From positions 28,892,401 to 28,956,400 of the forward strand of contig NC_080716.1 of assembly GCF_019097595.1 (NCBI RefSeq): a stretch of DNA of 64,000 nt. The letters are read 5' to 3'. Shown in pieces: positions 1 to 15,500 of the stretch. The translations under genes were made by a program, and so were the position numbers. How positions within the stretch are numbered: the stretch's first letter is position 1; the number at the start of each line of letters is the position of its first letter. The DNA comes from Hemibagrus wyckioides (Eukaryota; Chordata; Actinopteri; Siluriformes; Bagridae). A model generated the notes under the pieces. That model worked only from the letters and a program-made list of their open reading frames with translations. It had not been told where the DNA came from and did no database searches.

Positions 1-1253
1 TGATGGAGGGAGGGAGGGATGGATGGATGGATGGATGGAGTGAGTGATGGAGGGAGGGATGGAGTGAGTGAGTGAGTGATGGAGGGAGGGATGGATGGAT
101 GGAGTGAGTGAGTGAGTGAGTGAGTGAGTGAGTGAGTGAGTGAGTGAGTGAGTGAGTGAGTGAGTGAGTGATTGATGGAGGAAGGGATGGAGTGAGTGAG
201 TGAGTGAGTGAGTGAGTGATGGAGGAAGGGATGGATGGAGTGAGTGAGTGAGTGAGTGATGGAGGGAGGGATGGATGGAGTGAGTGAGTGAGTGATGGAG
301 GGAGGGATGGATGGATGGATGGATGGAGTGAGTGAGTGAGTGAGTGAGTGATGGAGGGAGGGATGGATGGAGTGAGTGAGTGAGTGAGTGAGTGAGTGAG
401 TGAGTGATGGAGGGATGGATGGAGTGAGTGACTGAGTGAGTGAGTGATGGAGGGAGGGATGGATGGAGTGAGTGAGTGAGTGAGTGATGGAGGAAGGGAT
501 GGATGGAGTGAGTGAGTGAGTGATGGAGGGAGGGATGGATGGATGGAGTGAGTGAGTGAGTGAGTGATGGAGGGAGGGATGGATGGAGTGAGTGAGTGAG
601 TGAGTGAGTGATGGAGGGATGGATGGAGTGAGTGACTGAGTGAGTGAGTGATGGAGGGAGGGATGGATGGAGTGAGTGAGTGAGTGATGGAGGGATGGAT
701 GGAGTGAGTGACTGAGTGAGTGAGTGATGGAGGAAGGGATGGATGGAGTGAGTGAGTGAGTGAGTGATGGAGGGAGGGATGGATGGAGTGAGTGAGTGAG
801 TGAGTGAGTGATGGAGGGATGGATGGAGTGAGTGACTGAGTGAGTGAGTGATGGAGGGAGGGATGGATGGATGGATGGATGGATGGATGGAGTGAGTGAG
901 TGAGTGAGTGAGTGATGGAGGGATGGATGGAGTGAGTGACTGAGTGAGTGAGTGATGGAGGAAGGGATGGATGGAGTGAGTGACTGAGTGAGTGAGTGAT
1001 GGAGGGAGGGATGGATGGAGTGAGTGAGTGAGTGAGTGAGTGAGTGAGTGAGTGATGGAGGGATGGATGGATGGAGTGAGTGAGTGAGTGAGTGAGTGAG
1101 TGATGGAGGGAGGGATGGATGGAGTGAGTGAGTGAGTGAGTGAGTGATGGAGGGAGGGATGGATGGAGTGAGTGAGTGAGTGAGTGAGTGAGTGAGTGAG
1201 TGAGTGAGTGATGGAGGGAGGGATGGATGGATGGAGTGAGTGAGTGAGTGAGT
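1..1253. repeat. GAGT/GGAT tetranucleotide array
   Basis: About 1.25 kb of almost pure purine-rich tetranucleotide repeat. Runs of GAGT alternate with short blocks of GATGGAGGGAGGGATGGATG, so the array has a loose higher-order pattern with units of roughly 40-80 bases. A variant with GACTGAG inside the GAGT run recurs near 431, 634, 711, 834, 939 and 983. The array begins before the window starts and stops sharply at about 1253, where unique sequence begins. No coding potential. Confidence 0.95.
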
Positions 1254-1841
1254 GTAAAACACTTCATCACACATTTGCACATCTTCACTTGGACTTTTTT
1301 TGTGCATGAACGATGTTGTGGGTAAGTGCTGCCCCCTGGTGGAGCTTTCAAACTGCACAACTCCACATAACAAATGCATCACAAATGCAAGTCTGTATTT
1401 ATTTCATGTAATAAAAACGCTTTGCTTGGAATTATCTTTATTGTGATCTTTAATGTTTTTTTCACTGTTTTTGTCCACTGCGTTATCAGAAACCGATCAA
1501 ACTTGACGAAGGCTTGAAGCTCCGCCCACTTTACAATCACCTCGTCATATACCACTGAAACTGTATGTGATTATTAGACATGTCAATATTTATCCTAAAA
1601 CTTTTTGTAAACCATTTTATTATTAAATCTGAAAATTTCAAAATCTCATTATTTTTGTATCATTAGCAAGCAAAAATCCCTTTTCTGTAAATCTTTTAAT
1701 TTTGAGTGAAATTATTGTCTAAATTGTTTTCCATAAAATCATGCAGATGTATGTGCATTTAATTAAATAAAGTCTCATTTGCATAAAGAAATGCATATTT
1801 TTAAAAGTTTTGTTTTTCCTGCACTGCTGTAGTAACTCGTG
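1254..1841. other. AT-rich 3' flank of the TRIM gene
   Basis: AT-rich sequence between the tetranucleotide array and the TRIM stop codon. No convincing ORF. It probably contains the 3' UTR of the minus-strand TRIM gene: the minus strand reads AATAAA-type signals near 1398-1404 and 1615-1622. I see no other feature. Confidence 0.5.
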
Positions 1842-5013
<3,172 letters not shown>

Positions 5014-5299
5014 CACATCCAGGTCCGGGCTTGGAGTGAAGGTTAGTCTACAGTGATGGAAGCTAGAGACTCCATCTACAGTGATAGAAGCTCTAGTATT
5101 ACACCAATCACTCTATCAGTTGTAAAATAAATCCATGCTTCCGGGTCCAACGTTTGACTGTATGTCTCTTGTTGCCTTGTTAAAAATTAACAAGCCTGTT
5201 GTAAGAAAATGATAGCAAGCATTTAACACTAACACTTTAGCTATAAAACACCTGATCTTATTATGAACATAAACAATGTTTAACCTTTTTTGCAACTAT

Positions 5300-5656
5300 G
5301 AATGGAAATGGAATTATGGGACATTTTCATATCAGTGTAAAGACATGAATGATGTTCAGGCTGTGAGTCTGATATAAAATGAGTCTGTCGGCTTTCAGTG
5401 TGTTTTAGATGTGTGTTTTCCCCTCTGTTGGAGAACCTTACACAGAATTTTACTGGCTGAAGGTGAAATCTGAGCTGCTTTTTAGACGAACAAGCACTTG
5501 GAGAACATCTCAGAGAGCAGAAATGGGTTTGAGATCAACATTTACTTTGAAGATACAAACATTTCTGACTCCAGTCCTGACTCATTTTATATCAGACTCA
5601 CAGCCTGAACATCATTCATTTCTTTATACTGATTGAATAACTCCATTTCCATTCTG
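5300..5656. repeat. Inverted repeat with ~80-bp arms
   Basis: The left arm at about 5300-5385 and the right arm at about 5579-5656 are reverse complements with a few differences. The shared core includes ATGAATGATGTTCAGGCTGT and then a GAGTCTGATATAAAATGAGTC-like stretch. The spacer is about 190 bases. It sits just upstream of the TRIM coding region, where a RING exon would be expected. The origin is unknown. Both arms could be remnants of one duplicated and inverted coding piece. Confidence 0.8.
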
Positions 5657-5659
5657 CCA

Positions 5660-6142
5660 GTGTATAGGAGCACCAGTATACTGGTAAAAAAAAAAAAAAG
5701 TGTTAATCTGTGTAATCTATCTATAGGTTTTCTTTTTCCAACATTACAATTCACCTGATAACATTTTAACACAAGTTTGTTTTTCCATCCAAAATTTCCT
5801 GGTTCAATGTGTGAGACACGGTCATGAGCAGTAGAGTTATTACAATTTATTACATCTCTCTTATCTTTTCTTATCTCTAATCCTATACAGCTCATATCGT
5901 GTATTATACAACATGGTGGATAAAGGATCTGGCTGTGACTGCAGTCTTTAATCATGGCAATAAATCCCACAGAACTCACATAAGTAATAAATAATATGAT
6001 ATAAATAATATAAATAATATAATATAATATTACTTTTCACTCTGTGGAACTTTAATTCAAAGCAGGGTTAAAGAAATATACCAATTCAGGATATAAATTA
6101 TACATCTTTAATTAAATGATATTATAAAATCATTCCCCTTCT
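5660..6142. other. Intergenic, TRIM to nom1, AT-rich
   Basis: AT-rich stretch with a short A-run at about 5685-5699 and AATAT-type low-complexity sequence at 5990-6035. I see no gene or recognisable element. Confidence 0.4.
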
Positions 6143-6566
<424 letters not shown>

Positions 6567-6659
6567 TAACATGAGTACAATACAGACAATAAAGTGACTT
6601 TAACCATTTTCGTTGCACATTAAAACAAGTGTGTAATTATTAGCGTTTTTCATTTATAT

Positions 6660-6913
6660 GTTTATCCTTCCATGGAGACATTAAGTCCAGCAGGAGGCGG
6701 TGTGAACTCAGAAGCAACAAAAAGCAGGAAGTGTCGAAGATGCAGAAAGCGGAAGCAGGTGGGGGAAAAACAAAGATGGCTGCCCCCGTGTTCCATGCGT
6801 GTGCTGTGTTATGGTGTGATCCGTGCACTTTCCTCTTCAATCTGCAGCACTAACACCGTTAACACCGCTGTAAACTTATTTATTTTCCGCGTGTATATGT
6901 CAAATACGTAAAC
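6660..6913 (+). promoter_or_regulatory. Probable nom1 promoter and 5' UTR, TATA-less
   Basis: Sequence just upstream of the nom1 ATG. It has repeated GGAAG (ETS-like) motifs around 6727-6757 and AAAGATGGCTGCC at 6772-6784, which resembles the YY1-type AANATGGC element found near the starts of housekeeping genes. There is no TATA box at a sensible distance. The transcription start was not determined. Confidence 0.5.
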
Positions 6914-9474
6914 ATGAAACCGAAATTCAAGCGAAAAGGAGGCGGAAAGGGCAAACAGTCCAAAGATAAGCTCCAGAAATTCATGGTTTCTGTGCAGAAC
7001 TTTGTGGAAAGGGAAGGAGGACACGATGAAGCGGAGTCACGCGGCTACACGGAGATGCTCGCTAAAAGGAAAAGTCGGAAAGAAATGCGCAAAGAGAAGC
7101 GGAAGCTGAAGAACAGGAAAAAGAAAGGAAAGCAGCCGGTAGAGGAGAGTAAACAGAGCGTCGATGTGGAAGATTCTCCACAAAAACCTCCACCAGCCAT
7201 AAAAACCAAACCTCCATCAAACCCTGCTGGTGCTGAGCTCAGGGATGTGGAGAAGAAGCCTAAAAGAAAGGTGCGTTTCGAGGAAACAGCGCCGCAGCCT
7301 GAAAAGAAAGCTAAAGTGCAGACCATGAGGAAGAAAGCGCTTATAGAAGCTAATGAGGTGGAGGATAGAGAGATCAGGAAGCTGGAGAAACGTCTGGGGC
7401 TCCATAAGAGGAAGAACAAGAAGAGCCTTCCACAGTCGTTCGTCAACGACGGCCTCGATTACATTCTGGGCATCCTGGAGCCTGGAGGCTCTGGGTTATA
7501 CGCTAGCGATGAGGAAGAGGAGTCAGACAAGGCTAAGAGAGGGCTGGAGAAGTTAGAGGAGATCAGTGAGGATGAGGACGAGGGGTCTGAACACATTGGT
7601 GATGAGGAGGAAGAAGATCTAGGTGGAGATGGGGAGGAGATTGAAGAAGAGGAGGAGGAAGAAGTAGAAGAAGAAGATGAGGAAGAAGTAGAAGAAGAAG
7701 AGGAGGAAGATGATGATGAAGGAGGAGAAGAAGAAGAGGAGGAGGAGATAGATGATGAAGAAGAGGGAGAAGAAGAAAAGGAAGAGGGCGAAGATGTGTC
7801 AGAAGAAGCGGATGAGCAAGATGATGAAGATGAAAACACTTCCCAGGATAAGTCATCTGTAAGTCAATATGGACTACATATTATTTTTGATAAATCTCTC
7901 TCTCTCTCTTTCAATCTCTCCCTGACTTATATATGTTTAATTGTAAATTATTGGTTCCCAAAAGGAATAAAATCCTCTCCATATTAATGTCACTGTCATG
8001 TCTGTTGTTGACGCTGGACTGTGTGTTGTGTTTGTTCAGAGCAGTGAGGCAGCAGGTAAATACGTCCCTCCTCATCTCCGTGAAGTAAACGACAGCAAGC
8101 GTAAAGCTGAGCTGGAGCGGCTCAAGCGCAACCTGAAAGGTTTGATAAACAGGTACGTGTGGAGCGGAGTCCTGCGGCATGTGTATAAATGATCACCACA
8201 CATGCCTGTGTAAGGATTTGTTAGTGTCGTGGTTATGTGATCATCTTGGCTTGTGATTGGCAGGTTGAGTGAACCCAACATGGGCTCCATCAGCGGCCAG
8301 GTGGAGGAGATGTACATGAGCAACAGCAGGAAGGACATGAACGATGCGCTGACTGAAGTCCTGATGGCCGCTTGCATCACACCGGCACTGATGCCTGACA
8401 GGTACACAGCATTTTCATTTTAAAAGTACATTACCGTTAAGTGTTTAAAGCAGGCTAGTAGCTAGCTAATCACGCTGCATTTACACAAAAGCCAACAAGC
8501 TACAAATGAGCTACAGCAAGGAAGGAATTCTTATACAGCTGCTCTGTCATGAGTGATAGCAGAAAGTAACTTGTTTCACTCAAAATTATCATTAAAATCA
8601 ACAAATCTGTCTGTTCTAAGAGAAATAATACCCTTGGCGACATGCTTTATAAGAATGCACTGATCAGGCATAACATTATGACCACTGACAGGTGAAGTGA
8701 ATAACACTGATGATCTCCTCATCATGGCACCTGTTAGTGGGTGGGATATATTAGGCAGCAAGTGAACATTTTGTCCTCAAAGTTGATGTTAGAAGCAGGA
8801 AAAATGGACAAGCGTAAGGATTTGAGTTTGATGAAAGGCCAAATTGTGATGGCTAGACCACTGGATCAGAGCATCTCCAAAACTGCAGTGAATAATTCTG
8901 ATTAGCTCCTGTTAGTGGGTGGGATATATTAGGCAGCAAGTGAACATTTTGTCCTCAAAATTGATGTGTTAGAAGCAGGAAAAATGGACAAAGGATAAGT
9001 AAGGATTTGAGTGAGTTTGACGAAGGGCCAAATTGTGATGGCTAGATGACTGTCGGAGCATCTCCAAAACTGCAGCTCTTGTGGGGTGTTCCCGGTCTGC
9101 AGTGGTTAGTATATATCAAAAGTGGTCCAAGGAAGGAACAGTGGTGAACCGGCGACAGGGTCATAGACGGCCAAGGCTCACTGATGCACGTGGGGAGAGA
9201 AGGCTGGCCCGTGTGATTCGAACAGACGAGCTACTGTTGCTCAAATTGCTGCAAAAGGGGGACCAACACAATATTAGGCAGGTGGTCATAATGTAATGCC
9301 TGGTTTGTGTATATCTAAATATCACTATTTTTCTTTAATATTTTTCTATGTATACACCACAATAACCTATATATCAAAAATATTCAAGCTGTTCTCCTGC
9401 TGGAAACATTATGTTTGTATCTTAATGTTTTTTAGTATAATGCTAGACATTTAATATGCTTTAGTAGTCACCAG

Positions 9475-9507
<33 letters not shown>

Positions 9508-12500
9508 CACGCACAGCCATAAATTGTATGCTATGTCTCATGTTTTTTATGAAATTGTCTTAAAAAATTTCTGATATGATTCATAGTGATTTGAGATTTG
9601 ATTAATTTTGTCAGGTTAAAATTAGGTTTTAGTGACTATAATAGTTTAAAATACTGGCATTTATCTGCTTAGATTTAAGATTGGAACTTAACTGATATTG
9701 ATATTAGATACTGTATATAATACATTAGACCGTGTGGATATTTTTTTAACATGTCTCCTTGTTGTTTTTCCCTCTCAGGCTGCTGATGGAGCACATGTTG
9801 TTAGTCAGTGTCCTGCATCACACGGTTGGACTGGAGGTACTGTGTTTCCTAACCACAGCTTTATTACTTAGCTTTGTGTCATGCTGTTGTATCTGTAAGA
9901 GTGTGTCCCTAAAAGGCTTCTCACACATGAAATATCTCCCCTGGGTCTTAGTAAACCCCACTAAACATAATCCTGGGTTCTGTTTGAGGTTTCACACTGC
10001 TCACACTTTACCCAGGATTAACAATGAATCCTGGCTCTTCATAATCTGATGTTTAACACTGTACTTTCCTAAACGCTGGTGCAACCTTCTTGGTATTTGC
10101 ATATCAGCATCAATGATTGGATAAATCCATCACATGCCTGCTGTATATACACCGATCAGGCATAACGTTATAAGCAGTAACAAGTGAAGTGAATAATTCT
10201 GATTAGCTCCTGTTAGTGGGTGGGATATATTAGGCAGCAAGTGAACATTTTGTCCTCAAAATTGATGTGTTAGAAGCAGGAAAAATGGACAAAGGATAAG
10301 TAAGGATTTGAGTGAGTTTGACGAAGGGCCAAATTGTGATGGCTAGATGACTGTCAGAGCATCTCCAAAACTGCAGCTCTTGTGGGGTGTTCCCGGTCTG
10401 CAGTGGTCAGTATCTATCAAAAGTGGTCCAAGGAAGGGACAGTGGTGAACCGGAGTCAGGGTCATGGGCGGCCAAGGCTCATTGATGCACGTGGCCCATG
10501 TGGTCCGATCCAACAGTCAAGCTACTGTTGCTCGAATTCGTGAAGAAATTAATGCTGGATCACCTTCAGGGATCTAGTAGAGTCCATGCCTCGATGGGTC
10601 AGGCCTGTTTTTGCAGCAAAATGGGGGCCCAACACAATATTAGGCAGGTGGTCATAATGTTATGCCTGATCAGTGTCTTGTCTCATGCTTACACATCAGC
10701 AAGGGGAAAAAGTTCTTTTTTTTTTTTTTTTTTTTTTGCTTGTTGTTGACCAGCCATTCATTTCTTGATATCCAATTTTTTCCGTGTTGTATTTCCCCCT
10801 CACTATGGCACACACCTCCATCACGTTCAGCATTTTAACCACCCGAATCTACCAAGCCGTTTTTGTTCATTGAGGCTTACGTCCTGGATCTAATGTGATA
10901 TGAGTCTGAAGTGTTTAGTTTCTAAATAGTCTTGCATCTAGACGTATTGTTTCACATGATGACCCCGGGGGTTAAGAGCAGTGTGAAAAGCCCTGAAAGT
11001 GTGAAAGTGTTTTATTCTTCTTATACCACAGCAATTTGCCACTTTTAATTTTCTCTTATTCTCAAATATTCTTTTCATTCCTTGTTGTTGTTTGTTGTTA
11101 GAACTCTGATTGTTGATAGGGACATGTGCTGCAGTGTTCATTAGTGTAGAAACTGGAGTTTGTATCTATCTCTCAGGTCGGTGCTCATTTCCTGGAGACT
11201 GTGGTGCGGCGCTTCGATGAGACCCAGCGCGACGACTCCATCACGGGTAAAGAGAGCTCTAATCTGGCCTCCATGATGGCCCACATGTACAACTTCCAGG
11301 TGGTGCACTCGCTGCTGCTGTTTGACGTGCTGAAGCGACTGTTGGCGTCGTTCACGCCGCAGGACGTGGAGCTCATGCTGCTACTGCTGAGGAACGTGGG
11401 CTTTTCCCTGAGGAAGGACGACCCTCTGGGTCTGAAGGAGTTGATATCTGAAGCCCAATGCAAAGCCAGCGCAGAGGGGCCACGATTCAGCGACGAAACC
11501 AGAGTAAGGACCAGAATGTGTCAATGTTCACTCGCACGTGGATCTTATTTACAGTAGTCCCCCGTTTATCGCGGGGGTTACGTTCCAAAACTACCCGCAG
11601 TAAACGAAAATCTGCGATACACGGACGCCGCCCCAAATGCTTTTTTTTTTATTATCGTTTAAGCCGTAAATGACCCTCCCACACTCTTTAAACACACACA
11701 GAAAACATTTGCAAGCATATAGCGCGATGAATTTTGGGTAAATCCATATAAATATCACATTTATAGTGAGTACTCTATGTATGTATGTTCCTTGCCAGAA
11801 GCCTTAGAAGGTGCCAAGGGTTTGGGCGACATAATGGGGCTTGCAGATAAAGCATAAAAATACAGCGTACACAGAACAAACCCAAACACTCGGGACAGTG
11901 GCACACGAAAAACTGCACACATAGCCAGCAGCCAATCGCAACCATGATTAAATGAATGGGGCATTCCGATTGGCCGGACTTGTTCCTCCAGCCGTACTGT
12001 ATTTAGATTTTCAGCATCCCCGTACCACGCTTTCCTAAACAATGCTACGTGTTCTTATTAACATTTCACTTCATTTTCAATTAACGTTTATATTTTGTAA
12101 TTAATAATTATATTTTTATTAATAAATTACCTTATTTCAACAATAAAAACAATTCACTATAAGGTTTGTGGATACTAAGATATACCAGGAAAATCCACAA
12201 AAAAATGTTCCAAATAAAAATCTGCGATATACCGGGACCTGGATATAGAGAGGGATTACTGTATTCATATTTCAAGTTCTCAAACACGATTCCATCAGTT
12301 TTCCTGATGTAGTAGTTTGAAACATGAGCACAGGAACTGAAATTTCTGTGGACCTGCAACTGTCTCGGATTGCACTTCCCATATTAAATGTTCTGAACTG
12401 TTCATGTCCAAGAGAAAGTTTTTTTGTCTGTCTCTCTCTGCCTCTGTCTGTCCATGTCTTTTTGTCATTATTTTTTATAACCATCTCCATCCCTTTCTCC

Positions 12501-15500
12501 CTCTTCCAGGTGCGGTTCATGTTAGAGACCATGCTGGCACTGAAGAACAACGACATGCGGAAAATTCCGGGTTATGACCCCGAGCCTGTGGAGAGACTGA
12601 GGAAGCTCCAGCGCTCTCTGGTGAGACACATTCACTACTACGGGACACCAGCTCTCTCCAAAACACCTTTAACACCACTATTGAATATTTGTCAGACAGT
12701 GAAGCACTGGGAGATGAGGAGAAAAGGTCTGTTCAGTTTGAAATGTAGTAAAATATACCTGATTAAATGTACATTCTATAGTTGATGTGTTTACACCACA
12801 GTGTTGCAGAATTCTTGGTCAGCTTTAGCTGTCAAGCAAGCATGAAGGTTAGAGGTGATAGACCCCAGCGCTGTTGGATTCTACATTCTGATTGGTCAGG
12901 AGATGTTGATTAATATTACTACAACATCAGCTCTGACAATAGTGCGGTTAAAACTACAGGTTACTTTTAATGCACTCCTTCTAATACGTTATCATTTCTA
13001 TAGTAACAGCTCATTCACAAAGACTTTTATGGCAGATGCTCCATTTAAACATGTGTAAATGTCTAATTGTTGAGAAGGTGAGGGTTTCTGTAAGGAGATG
13101 TTTCTTTTACATTTATGGAAGGAGTCTCCATTGTGTAAACCTGTAACTGTATGATAAAGGAGTTTAGGGAAAGACAGTTCAGCGTAAGTTAAGTAGTTTC
13201 ACAGATATAATTAAGTGTATCTTGAGTATAAAAAGCTCATTCTTTAATAAATAAAAATGTGTAATCACTGCCAAATTACTGTGGTAATTACTTCTTATGT
13301 AGTATTGTGTGCTGTTGTGTCGTGAAGATCCAGAACCGGGCGAGTGGCACGGATGTGAAGCTCAGGGTTTCGTTGGAGAATCTTCTGGAAGCACAGAGCG
13401 TCGGTCGCTGGTGGATCGTCGGCTCGTCCTGGAGCGGAGCGCCCATGATTAATGACGAGAAACCGACTGCGAAGCCTGTTAAAGGAGAACAGGTGAGGGA
13501 AAGATTAAACAAACATAATGGTTGCATTTCCAGCACAAAGCGTACAGCGCCAAACAAGGGGAAGGATTTGGGACGTGTTCTGTGTAATGGTTATTTTTGG
13601 TGTCTGACCAGCAGAAACCGAGGAAGTCAGGGTTATATGTGCTCTCTGGATCACCGATACACACTAGGGTTTTTTTGTTTTTTTTTTGTTAGCAATGCTG
13701 ACACCTCTGATTATCTGTGTCTCAGTTCAGTGCCAAAGTGCTGGAGCTGGCACGGAAACAGCGCATGAACACGGACGTCAGGAGAAACATCTTCTGCGTC
13801 ATCATGACCAGTGAGGATTACCTTGACGCCTTTGAGAAGCTTCTCAGGTTTGTAGTACTTTCTTTGTTTGTTTTTTGGTCTTTTATTATTCTCTCTTAAA
13901 GTATCCAGTATTCACTCAGTCCGTCCTCCGGGTGACTTTCACTGTCCGCGTTCTTTTCTTTAGACTGGGTCTGAAAGGTCAGCAGGAGCGCGATATCGTT
14001 CATGTTCTGCTCGACTGCTGTCTGCAGGAGAAAACCTTCAACGGCTTCTACGCAGTTTTAGCAGAGAAGTTTTGTGCATATGACAGACGCTTCCAGGTAA
14101 CACAAAGCGATTTATTTAACATCCTGTGTCCCTTCCTCTTCTGCGTTCTGATTTTCTGTTTGTTTTAATATTATTTGAACTGCTGATGTGCTACAGATGG
14201 AAAAGAAAAATCCAAACAAAGCTACTTGAATTACATGAAAGGGAAAGTAAGAAATTTTGACTGAACATCACAAATAGCATATAAAAAGTCAGTGGAATGG
14301 CTTCTGCATTTCTTGAATGCTTTGAAACCCTCATCAGCAGGAATGGTGTCCGTTTTCCCAACAGCGGCCAAGCGGCTTCTATAATTTTGGCGCTTTTACT
14401 AAAGGTGCATTCGAGTCATGTTAGACAGATCGTATTTACAAGTTGAACGCACAAGAACCACCAAAAAGTCGTAATTATGAGTGTGAAACTCGGCTCATGT
14501 TTGAGCTCTGTATTAGTTTCTGAGTTGGAGGCGTGTCAGTTTTAATATAATGTGTGATTAATCAATTTTACAGTGGTGACACAAATTGATTAAAAACATA
14601 AAATGCACATCTGTGTTCTTCATTTTCTAGAAGCAGTTATAAACCTTTCCATATTTTTTTGTAGTTAATTCAGAGAAGGTTCACTTCCGAACTGAAACGA
14701 ACTCGGAAAACACTGTAATTTAACAGATAACATCTTCTTCCAGATGACTTTCCAGTTCTGCCTGTGGGATAAGTTTAAAGATCTAGCAAACCTTTCGAGC
14801 AGTTCCTTTGCGAACCTCGTTCAGATGGTCATACATCTCTTAACCAAGAATTCCCTCTCACTCTCCATCCTCAAGGTAGGCTGAGGTTACCCAGCATTCC
14901 CTGCTCATACTGGCTATCACATGTAAATCATTCTAATTATACTTATGTTTTTATAATTATGTGTGTAATTGCCATCTCTAATTCTATTTAACTCATGATG
15001 AAAGAAATACGTTTAATATATACAGGATCGGAAAGATTACTCAGTATCACAATGATATGACTTCTGTTTTCATCTCTCTCTTTCTCTCTCTCTCTCTCTT
15101 TTTGTCAGGCCATAGAGTTTGGAGAACTCGATAAGCCCAAGGTCAAATTTTTGAGGCAGATCCTCTCCAAACTCTTCCAGCAGACTCCAGAGGAGGATCT
15201 GGTTCAGATTTTCAGCCGGTGAGTTTCTAGACTAAATAAACATGCAGACTTTATAAATATATGACCATAGAAGAGTCTTTTCAGACTCCTGAATCGCTTG
15301 GTTGTTGCATTTTGGCTCATTGTGTTAATACTGCAATCCACTGTATCCACTGAACATGCAGTTAATACTACATGCCTGGTCTCCTAAAGATATTATGTCT
15401 GGCAAAGAAGAATGTAGGTAACTTGTCCTGTTTAAATTGTCCTGCTAGTAAATTTGGACTGAAATCAGTGTAATTACTTAACAAATCAAACACCAACCTT

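Noticed and set aside
1..1253. Could the regular array be a CRISPR or centromeric satellite?
   Set aside because: Units are 4 bases without unique spacers, in a eukaryotic locus; length and neighbours do not suggest a centromere.
5053..6142. Search for a RING exon of the TRIM gene
   Set aside because: No Cys/His spacing of a RING was found on the minus strand; the 5409-5636 plus-strand frame has no domain features.
7459..7856. Poly-Ser and Leu/His/Pro-rich minus-strand frames
   Set aside because: They are the antisense of the nom1 acidic tract.
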